DNA of 64,000 nt from Edaphochlamys debaryana. Lineage: Eukaryota; Chlorophyta; Chlorophyceae; Chlamydomonadales. Made by a program: the position numbers and the translations under genes. Below are positions 55,861-64,000 of this stretch, piece by piece. The notes beneath the pieces are model-generated. The model ran no database searches and was not told the DNA's origin. It worked only from the letters and a program-made list of their open reading frames with translations. How positions within the stretch are numbered: position 1 is the stretch's first letter; every line of letters starts with the position of its first letter. The DNA is taken from positions 124,001-188,000 of the forward strand of contig JAEHOE010000054.1 of the NCBI GenBank assembly GCA_016858145.1, given 5' to 3'.

Positions 55861-56672
55861 AAGCGGCTCAAGCTTGAAGGCAAAGCGGTCGACCACGTCA
55901 AGTGCGCGTTCTCTGTCTGGCAACTAGAGGCCCTACATGAGACACCGGTCAGTGCGTTTACCACAGGGGAGGCATCATGTGCGCCGGAAAGTAATGTGCC
56001 AATCGCGTACTTCAGCTGTACACACAGTTTTGGGCAAGTTTACTCTCCCCGCCCGCGCGCACGCGCAAGCCCTGACCAGTAGCTCGCTTCAAAGCGAGAG
56101 CTTCTTGCACCCAAAAGAGGAAAGGGCAACAATTTAAGGCAACATTGGCGGTTGACTCATCTCGCGAGGTGCCCAGCTCTACAGCGATTGCGCGGAGGGA
56201 GAGGGTGCTTCATCCGCATAGGCTGATATGGGGACATGGGGCGGCCAGGCACACAGCGAAGATCTTACAGCTTCTCCCCCTGGGGAGGGGGGCTGGCTGA
56301 GGCCATCAGCTTTTCGTTGGCCCCGCAGGACGACCGCCCTCCGCAACTTACGCCCCGGCAGCCTCATCCCTCCCTCGCTAGGCGTCGCCCAACGCATTCC
56401 AGTCAGCCGTCGGCCGTTTCTGTGAGGGCAGGGCGCTAGGGTGCAGCTTCGGGATCCCAAGTCCCCTTTCACCCGCCCCCATCACCTTCCCCATCCCCGC
56501 CCCCTTCCTGCCATCGCCTTGCATCGCCCCTGGCTGCCTTCCACCGTTCCACGCACCCCAGCCCCGGCCTCAACGCACCCGCACACCTGCCTCCACCCCC
56601 ACGGCACACACCCCTTGTCCAAGCGATCCCTCCTCCTCAGCAAGCCCGCCTCCCAGCCCTCCACCGCCACGC
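55861..56672. other. Gap between genes F and H: promoter of F, 3' UTR of H
   Basis: About 0.8 kb. The part next to 55,860 should hold the F promoter and 5' UTR. The part up to 56,672 is the 3' UTR of H. No supported exon. Confidence 0.5.
56265..56269 (-). terminator. Candidate TGTAA poly(A) signal of gene H
   Basis: TGTAA on the minus strand about 405 bp past the stop of gene H. Motif only. Confidence 0.35.
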
Positions 56673-59600
56673 TTATTTGAAGTTGTTGGGCCGGGTGATG
56701 AAGCCCCGCTGCTGCTGGCTGCCCGGGTGTAACGCCTGCACCTGCGCCTGCCGCCCGTCCCCGGCGGCCGGGCGGACCACGCTGCCGCCCTGGGGGAGGG
56801 GGGAGGGTGTGAGGGGGGGAAGGGGCGCGGGGGTTTGGAGCTCTTTGGGGGATTGCCAGAGGGAGATGGCAGTGGGTGCGGCCAGGCAGGAATGACGGGT
56901 GGTAAGGAAGGGGGCGGGCGTGTGAGGAGGCAGGAAGGGGGGCCGTCGAGGGGAAGACGGCGGGCAGGTGCTGACAGGGCGGAGTACGCGGCGGGAGGGA
57001 GGAAGCCCTCGGAGCGAGGCGCACCACGGTCCCTCCATGTGACTGTCACCAACGGAACGCCCGCGTCTGTGCCTCTCCATCTGCGCCCTCCGCCTCGCCC
57101 TCCGCCTTCCGCGTCCCTCCGTCCACCCCTTGGCTGTACAGTTCACGGCGCGGTTCTGTATCCAAGGCCGGCGGGCTAGCCACCGCGCCTACGTTTTCCC
57201 GGCCTTTGCACGAGCAGCCCTGAACACACACGCCCGAGTGTTGTTCCGCTAGCTCGGGCTACCCATAGCCCCCCTCGCACTTCCCGTGCTTTGGACCTTC
57301 TCCCCCCTTCTTTCCCCCCCGCTCCCCCCACCTGGTTGTAGTAGTTGATGATGCCCCCGCACAGGTTGTACACGGTGATGCGCAGTGCGTCCGACAGCAG
57401 AATGGCCGCCACACCGCCCAGCTCGCCTGCGGGCGGGTGGGTGGGTGGGTGGTGGGTGGGTATGGTAGAGGGTGAGACGGGACAACAGTGAAGCCCAGCC
57501 CACAACGCTCCCTCCGCTGTCCCCTGCCCTCCGCCCGGCCCCCTTCCTACACCCCCCCCCCCGGAGTCGTGCCCGTGCCGCCACCCATCCCTGCGCACCC
57601 CCCTCTCTCCCCCTCCTCATCCCTCCTCATCCCTCCTTGGCCCCCGCTGCCACCCCCCTCCAGCCTCCACCCCTTCCCCCCCCCCTCCACCCCCCAGCCC
57701 CCACCCACCCGTGGAGTCGTACGCCGCCACCACGGGCGGCTGGGCTGTGGGCAGGGCGGTGGCGGAGGCCTCCGCCAGCGCCTCGCGCACCAGGGAGGCG
57801 GCGGCGGCGCCCCCGCCCGACAGAGCGTAGCCCCAGGTGGAGGCGGGCGCGGGCTGGGGGGGGGGCACGAGGAGTAGGGTTTGGGGGTTTGGGGGTTTGG
57901 GGTGTGGTGGGTGTGGTGGGAGAAAGGGCACGGGTGGGAATGGAGGTGAGGTAGGGTTCGTCCCCTCGCCTTCCTAAACAGCCCCCGTCAGCCCGACGCC
58001 CGGCCCCCCGCTGCACCCCCCACCCGGGGCCCTCCCCACCTGCAGGGTGACCGGCAGCGCCCCCGGAATGACCGACACCTTGCGCTCCTCCTCCCCCCGC
58101 ACGTCCAGCAGCACCAGCGGCTGCCGGGAGGTGAGCTTGTCCATGACGGTGGAGGCACCCAGCTGGGGGGGGAGGGGGGAAGGAGGGGAAGGAGGGGGGC
58201 AAACGTGTGTGTATGGGGGGACACGTCCAGCAGCACCAGCGGCTGCCCTTCTTCCCCCGCCACGCCGTCTCCGTCCTCCACATTCCCCGATCCCCCTCCG
58301 TCAGTGCCACCCCAAAACGCGTCGACAAAACACACACGCATCATCCCCTCCCCCTCGCTTCCCCCCCGTCCCCACCTGTGCCGCCACCAGGTGCGTGCGC
58401 AGCCCCCGCACGAAGTCCGCCAGGGGGGCCGGCTCCACCTCGTGGGCGGGGTCGGTGGCGCCGCGCATGTGCAGCATGCGCTGTACGGCAGTGTACGGGC
58501 GGGTGTACGGCAGTGAGGTGGGTGAACATAAGGTACGCAGCACTTTGCAGGTACTCCCTCCCGCTCCGCCCGTCTCATGCCCGCACCTGCCTACGGTTGC
58601 CGCCCATCCCCCTCACAAGCCCACACGGTCGCCCCCGCCGCCCCCCTAGCCCTAGCCCTCTACCGGTGCACGTACGTACGGCTGCACGTACGGCAAGTGC
58701 ACGCACCTGCACCATGTCGTCCAGCTCGGCGTCCGTGTCCACGTGCGCCAGCAGGGCGGTTAGCGCCTCAACGAACTCCTCAACCGACACCTGTACGGCA
58801 GGGGCCGCACGGGAGCAGCGCTGAGCTCGGGGGACCGGGGCACCGGCGTTGCGTGCAATCACACAAACCCGCCCCCCGCGCCCCGTCCCTGCTTCCCGGA
58901 ATCACCAGACGCCATGCCCTCCCACTCGCTGTTGTGCTTGTTAAGCCAGAGTAGTAGTGAGTAGTGAGTAGTGAGTTACAGGCCAGAGTAGTGTTTTGAG
59001 CCACGCTAGGCCAACGCGAGGACACACACCAGCCGCGCCCCACCCCCCTTCCACCCACCCATTCGCCCTTGTCCTTGTCCAGGCCAACCCCAAATCATTA
59101 GAAGCCTGTTATCAGTATATAATACTGAGGTATTGTGTCCCGCTTTCACCCACCGACTCGCTGTTGTCCTTGTCCAGGTAGTCCAGGGTGGCGGCAATGG
59201 TCTCCTCGGAGGTGTCGGGGTCCATGCGCTGGGCCAGGATCTTGGGGGGAGGGGGGGAAGAGGCAAGAGAAACGGATAAGATGGGACACGTCCTGGATCC
59301 TGGATTGGGCACCACACTTGTCAGCCCCTGCTATCATACCGGTAAGTCCCCCAAGCACCGCACCCCCCTCCCTCCCCCCTCCCCCCCCTCCCCCCCTGAC
59401 CTTGAGCTCGTGCAGGTTGAGGGCGCCCGAGTGGTCCAGATCCAGCGAGTGGAACAGGTACCTGGGAGTGGTTGGTGGTTGGTAGTTGGTAGTTGAATAG
59501 CGGGCAGCTGCGTGTTGGCTGGATGGCTGTTCGGTTGGGAAGGGGCTTCTCACCTCCTTGACTTGCTCACCTCCTCTGCTGCCGTTCCTCCGCCCGCCCG

Positions 59601-62600
59601 CCCACAGAGCCCTTGGCTACGCGGCCTCTCCCCCCCCGCCGCCCGCCTCTCTTTTTGCTCTCCAACACTCCGAGAGTCATCCCCCCCCCTGGGTTAGCCA
59701 CCAGCGTTTGAAGCTCTTAGAGAAAATTGATTTAAAAGAGAGGGGGTGGCCCTGACGAAGCGTGTTCACCCGGGGGACACATTCCCTGACTCCGGGGAGT
59801 GGTTGGTGGTTGGTGGTTGGTAGTTGGTGGTTCGTCAGCGGGAGTTTGGGCTGTGTTTGGTAGGGTTTGGCTGGGCTACACGGCCCTTTCAACCAACCAA
59901 CCGGTTTACCCACTCAGCCACCCCAGACCTCACCCCACCTCACCCCACCCCACCTGAACTTGTCGGCCCGGCTGCGGCAGTAGCGCCAGTCCCTCTGCGC
60001 CGCCACCACCCGGGCCGCCTCGTCGAACTCCTCCTCGGACAGCATGGTGGTCTGGGGGGGGAAAGGGGGGGAGGGGTCACGGAGGGTGTGTGTGTTTCAC
60101 CGACGCGTGTCGGCAGCCTCGTCGAACTCCTCCTCAGAGAGCATGGTGGTCTGGGGATATTAGGGGGGGGGCGTGTGTGTTCCGCCGACGCGTCTCGGGG
60201 GGGCGCGAGCCGCCTCCTCGTACTCCTTGGAAGGGAAAGGGGCGTGCGTGTTTTGCCGACGGGAGTTGGAGGCAAACGGTCAGGTGAGAGCCGGTGCCGT
60301 ACCGTACGGAGGGAAACTCACCATCTGCTGAATGGCCTGCGCGAACTCGTTCTCGTCCACGTAGCTGTCGTACGGGTGGATCCCCATGGAGGCCAGCACA
60401 TTGTCGATCACGGATCTGACAGGGGGAGGGGAGGGGGAGGGGGGAAGGGGGGTGGAGAGGGATGGAGGGTGATGACGAAGGGGGGCGCGGAAAGGCATCA
60501 AACGCCGCGCGCGCTTTGGTCTTGTCTCAGTGACATGCCTCTATGCCCAGCAACACACGGACGGCGCACGTTGTGGCTGTTGACGTCATCTCGGTGCCCC
60601 TCCTGACATGTAGCTGTGCACCAAGGGGGCGGGAAGCTGAAGCGTCGCGGACTCGCACCTGGGGTCCGTGACGCCGCCGGCCCCATCTGCGAAGATGATG
60701 CCGACTGTGTCGACCAGGTGGGTGGCGGCAATGGACCTGACAGGGGGGGGGGGGGGGGGGGGGGGGGGGGGAGAGGGGAGGGAGAGAAGATATGGAGATG
60801 GTCAGCGCTCAGATGCTGGGTGAGAGCAAACCGGGGGTGGGGCCGAGTGCCCAGGAACGCAGCAGGTCCCTTCGTGCCCGCCTCTGCTGGCCCCCCTCCG
60901 CCCGCCCATTAGTCACCCCGTGTTGGCGGCGTCGATCTGGCTGAAGATGTATTGGATCTTCTCCTCCTTAGTCATGGATTCCAACTGCCGGTGCGACGCG
61001 CGCCCACTACCATCCGCGCCGGAGCCGTCTCCCGAGCCGCCGCGGGCGCCCTGGGGACGGGCGGAGGTTGGAGGTGCGCGAGGTAGAGGGGCAAAGAAGC
61101 GGTTTGGAATTAAGGCGCGGAGCCCAAGGTCGCCAAAGACACCAAGAAGATGAAGGGGCAGCGGGATGGAAAGCAATCTAGTACGGGTCCGTACTGATGG
61201 GCTTCGTGACGGGTTGGCCCTCGACCGGGCAGGACGAGAACCGGGCGGTACGGCAGGGGGCCCCCAGGGCGCAGCATGGCAACCAACTGAGCGCGCAGCA
61301 CGGCACGCCCCGGGGGAACGCAGCAAACGCAGCACGTTGCACGGCTCTGCGCACCTGCGCGCGTGCGTTGGCGGTTGCCTCCAGCCAGTCCGCCAGCCAT
61401 CGCATGGGCGAGAAGGGCCGCCAGCCGCGGGGCATGTGCGCCCCGGCCTCCCAGGGGCCGCCGATGGCGAGCTGCGGGGGTGGGGGGGTGGGGCGGTGGG
61501 GGGTTTTGCTGCTGCGCGGGATCGCGGGAATGGGGGGTGGCGTCCTGGCGGGATGGGGGATCGGGGTCGGGCAGGCACCTCCCTCGTCAGCAGCCACCGG
61601 ACGCGTCGGCAAATCACACACGACACCCCCCCCTTTCCCTTCTTCCCACAGCCCCCCGCCCTTTCCCCGCTCACGTCCAGCTTGTGCCGCTCCACCTCCT
61701 CCGCCAGCGCCACCAGCCCCTGTCGCAGCACCGGCACCACCTCGGCCTGGAGCCACTCGCGGCAGCCTGGGAGGGGGGGAGGGGGGGGGAGGGGGAGGGG
61801 GACGTGGGGTCAGAGTGGAAGCGGCAGTGGGGGTTTGGGGGGGGGGGGTCGAGGGCGGGTCGGCGGGCCGCGCCCGGGTACAGCCCACCGCTGCGAAGTG
61901 GCGACGGACTGGCTATCGACTGCCCCATCCCCATTCCCACCGCTGCTCAACGCGAGCAGCTCCTGGCACACACCCCAACCACCAACTGCCAACTACCAAC
62001 CACCAACCAACCGCACCATGCGGGTGGCGGTAGTCTCCCTCATACAGCGCCTCGAAGCCCTTCTCGTTGAGGCGGGACAGCAGGTGCATGAACTCAGAGT
62101 GGTCCATGTCCTGACAGGGGGAGGAGGGGGGGGGGGGGTAAGGGAGTGAGGGTTAGGTGCAGGGGGGAGGGTAGAGTGCAGCGGTGGGTTTGAAGCAAAA
62201 GTGCAAGGCAAACGAGTGCGCAAGGGCGCGGCCCGGGGAACCGCCTGCCACCCAAGGCATGGCAACAATTGTAGGGTCGCAAGAGGGTCGGGAACGCACA
62301 GCGGTGCATCGTTCCCGTCGTGCATCGTTCCTCTCCGTTCCCCTCACACCACGCTGAGTTGCACCAAGCACCCGCGGCTGCTAGCCACTGAAGCCAGGTT
62401 CAGGCAGCGCATACACATGTCAAACCCCACGTGCGTCAGGAACGGGAAACCGCTGCCCCCGACCCGCCAACCCGCCCTCTCCCTCCACCTACGCCAGGGA
62501 CTCAACCCTTGACCCTTCCCCTTCTCCTCCCCTCTGTCCCATCCCCTCTATCTACCACCCTTCCGCCTACCGCCCTTCCGCCCCCTTCGTCCCCTCCCGC

Positions 62601-63267
62601 CCACACACCTGCGCCAGGAACTCGAACACGCCCAGGAACTCGTCCAGCTCCACGCGGCCGTCCTCGTTGGTGTCGAACATGCGGAGCGTGCCGTGCGCGC
62701 GGTCGAGCGACTCGGCGGGAGCCACGCGGCCCACCAGCGTCTTGAGCTCGTGCATCTCGATGAAGCTGGCGGAAGGTGGGGGAAGGCGGGGGAAGGTGGG
62801 GAGTGGATGGGGGAGGAGGGGAGTGATGTGAGGTGGTGGGGGAGGCGAGTGTGGTGGGGGTGATGGGGGAGGGGACGGGTGTGGCGATGGGCAACGTGGC
62901 AAGGTGCCGGCTCCTAGGCATTGTGGAGGAGGCGAAGCAGTCATGCACCATACAGGCATGCGGGGGAGGGGGCGGCGGAGAGGACAGCAGATGGGGCGAG
63001 GGGGCGGGGCGTACAGAACGTGGGGGGAGGCGTCGAAGGTCGTCGAAGCGGCGGCAAATACCAGCGGGCGGTTGGCATTTGCGAGCGGAATGCGGCTCAG
63101 CCCGTGCGCCCCCCGTGTGCGGTGCGGTCATTCTGTTCGCGTTGCACAGCAACAAGGCTTGCCGGGACTTGCGCCCCGGAGGGCCGGGCCGGCGCTCGAG
63201 CTGCAGCATGCCCGCGCTCGCCCCATGCCGTGCACGGGCTCGGCTGTGCGGAGCATTCCGCCATCAT
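56673..63267 (-). CDS. Gene H: EF-hand, DPY30-like and degenerate-rhodanese protein
   Basis: Seventeen exons close at 570 aa: 63236-63267 (tentative first exon, MMAECSAQPS), 62609-62765, 62017-62110, 61675-61766, 61355-61471, 60917-61050, 60659-60736, 60322-60415, 59954-60051, 59401-59461, 59154-59240, 58707-58790, 58376-58480, 58040-58162, 57709-57853, 57332-57426 and 56673-56789. EF-hand loops: residues 43-54 (DTNEDGRVELDE), 306-317 (DLDHSGALNLHE) and 342-353 (DKDNSESVSVEE); DAANTGSIAATH is a weaker one. Residues about 96-160 (WLQAEVVPVLRQGLVALAEE, then PFSPMRWLADWLEA) fit the DPY30/RIIa-like dimerisation motif. Residues 412-532 form a rhodanese-like domain (PLVLLDVRGEEERK, VIPGALPVTLQ), but the active-site loop reads YDSTGELGG, with Asp in place of the catalytic Cys, so sulfurtransferase activity is unlikely. 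No signal peptide. I infer a calcium-responsive, probably axonemal adaptor. The first exon was chosen by phase (outgoing 2) and a donor at gtgcac; MPTAR near 63,075 is an alternative. Confidence 0.8.
58317..58337 (-). repeat. Recurrent intronic motif, copy 3 (gene H)
   Basis: aacgcgtcgacaaaacacac on the plus strand, about 38 nt after the donor of exon 58376-58480 of gene H. Confidence 0.65.
60087..60108 (+). repeat. Recurrent intronic motif, copy 4 (gene H, opposite orientation)
   Basis: gtgtgtgtttcaccgacgcg on the plus strand, about 36 nt upstream (in transcript sense) of the acceptor of exon 59954-60051. Confidence 0.6.
60173..60194 (+). repeat. Recurrent intronic motif, copy 5 (gene H, opposite orientation)
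   Basis: gtgtgtgttccgccgacgcg plus tc on the plus strand, inside the duplicated exon-edge region. Confidence 0.6.
60243..60262 (+). repeat. Recurrent intronic motif, copy 6 (gene H, opposite orientation)
   Basis: cgtgcgtgttttgccgacgg on the plus strand; the least conserved copy, with the acgcgtc end lost. Confidence 0.5.
60743..60771 (+). repeat. Poly-G run
   Basis: 29 consecutive G on the plus strand, poly-C on the gene H transcript, immediately before the acceptor of exon 60659-60736. Length may be uncertain because such runs are prone to sequencing error. Confidence 0.9.
61600..61621 (-). repeat. Recurrent intronic motif, copy 7 (gene H)
   Basis: gacgcgtcggcaaatcacac plus ac on the plus strand, about 54 nt after the donor of exon 61675-61766. 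Confidence 0.65.
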
Positions 63268-63539
63268 ATAAGCGGCTGGCAAGCGACAACCAAAGCACAT
63301 AGACTACGCGGCTATCTGCGCAGTAGTTTCTCTCAGGCGACGTCGCCGACGAGCGAGTTCGACAAGTTGTGCTGCAGGCGACGGACGCAACGCTGGTCAC
63401 ACAGCCCGTCTAGTATGCCAAAGGCTTTGCTTACGACGTCGTGAAGTCGCAACTGCCCTCGCACTGCGCGCTGGCTAGAACTCGCCCAATTCCCGCCCAC
63501 CACCGCGTCAGGCGCAAAGCCAGACCGTTCTGTTCGGCA
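63268..63539. promoter_or_regulatory. Short divergent promoter between genes H and I
   Basis: Only about 270 bp separate the proposed starts of H (minus) and I (plus), so both promoters must overlap here or extend into the genes. Minus-strand cttatatg directly before the H start codon is TATA-like but too close to be a normal TATA box. The extent depends on the tentative H first exon. Confidence 0.4.
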
Positions 63540-64000
63540 ATGATGCGATCGACCATTGCGATTGTCAGCGTCCTGGCCCTGTTGGCAGCGTAAGTTTGCC
63601 AAATCGCAAAGTATTGTGTGTGCATGGCCGGACTCGGCGGGAGTTTCTTGACTGACGCGCACCGACGTCTGCGCGCAGGCCCTCTGCCCTGGCGCAAGAT
63701 GGCAAGGAGCCACCCAGGTAACGGTTGCAGGGTTTGAGGTTGTCAAGTTGACGTCTTCCGGAGCACGCGTGCCATTCTGCCTGACCCGCCTTGCTAACTT
63801 TGCTTTGCCCCTCCGTCCCCGGCTCTCTCACGCTGCAGCCCCGCGGGCCCCCGCACCACGTGCAAGGTCCGTGACGCCGACCCTTACCAACTCTGCCTGA
63901 GGTGGACCCTGTGGTTCTCACCCGGGAGCATGGAGCCCCAGGCCGAGGAAGCCATGTGGAACCACTTCGGCCAATGGAACAGCACCTGGGCCCCCGGCAC
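63540..64000 (+). CDS. Gene I: secreted protein, N-terminal part only
   Basis: Three exons in agreeing phase: 63540-63589, 63679-63717 and 63839 to beyond the window. ATG at 63,540, with a second at 63,543, opens a clear signal peptide (MRSTIAIVSVLALLAA, then SALAQDGKEPP). The mature part begins with Pro/Arg residues and TTCKVRDADPYQLCLRWTLW, then a Trp-rich stretch (NHFGQWNSTWAPG) with a possible N-glycosylation site NST. Donors gtaagt and gtaacg and acceptors gcgcag and ctgcag are all good. Too little is present to name a family. The 3' part lies outside the window. Confidence 0.7.

Larger units (their letters stand above)
60017..60235 (-). repeat. Tandem duplication of an exon start in gene H
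   Basis: The 5' end of exon 59954-60051 with its acceptor (gcctcgtcgaactcctcctc then RgaSagcatggtggt and ctgggg on plus) recurs about 99 bp upstream at about 60,116-60,155. A degenerate third copy (gccgcctcctcgtactcctt) lies near 60,206-60,230. The second copy still encodes TTMLSEEEFDEA with an acceptor-like end. Confidence 0.8.

Noticed and set aside
59700..59800. AT-richer stretch in a gene H intron as an exon
   Set aside because: Exons 59954-60051 and 59401-59461 already join in phase without it.

Overview
The window is nuclear DNA of a green alga, most likely a chlorophyte of the Chlamydomonas/Volvox type. This is an inference from very high GC, genes cut into many short exons (29-1,319 nt) by GT-AG and a few GC-AG introns, GC-rich simple repeats, candidate TGTAA poly(A) signals, and gene families typical of walled, flagellate algae. 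No bacterial operons, rRNA, tRNA or CRISPR were seen. Exons were joined by hand from splice sites, reading-phase agreement and, where available, comparison between paralogs. Six models close exactly in frame: B 386 aa, D 1,250 aa, E 1,112 aa, F 1,361 aa, G 530 aa and H 570 aa. Layout: (A) 1-2,615, minus, 3' part outside the window: secreted SGNH-hydrolase-like protein. 2.6-8.6 kb: no gene, with an 18-bp satellite array at 3.7-5.0 kb. (B) 8,610-12,620, minus: paralog of A with the same exon plan. (C) 13,513-20,452, minus: exostosin-family (GT47) glycosyltransferase with EGF-like repeats. (D) 21,644-30,900, minus: large coiled-coil protein with an N-terminal EF-hand and a p25-alpha/TPPP-like region. 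(E) 32,025-37,310, plus: multi-pass membrane protein. (G) 41,169-46,939, plus: GT61-like glycosyltransferase. (F) 50,021-55,860, minus: inverted paralog of E. (H) 56,673-about 63,267, minus: EF-hand, DPY30-like and degenerate rhodanese protein. (I) 63,540 to the right edge, plus: start of a secreted protein. Two themes emerge. A, B, C and G are secretory-pathway proteins plausible for making or modifying wall or glycoprotein glycans. D and H are cytoplasmic calcium-sensor/scaffold proteins of the kind found in cilia, though no function is proven. The most unusual signals are structural. E and F are inverted paralogs about 13 kb apart whose last ~990 bp (exons and introns) are nearly identical while the rest is strongly diverged, suggesting gene conversion. 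A ~375-bp piece of E (exon 1 plus intron) sits inverted in an intron of D. A ~22-nt motif recurs seven times in introns of D and H only. Exon-edge tandem duplications occur in both D and H. A MITE-like palindrome lies in a GT61 intron.
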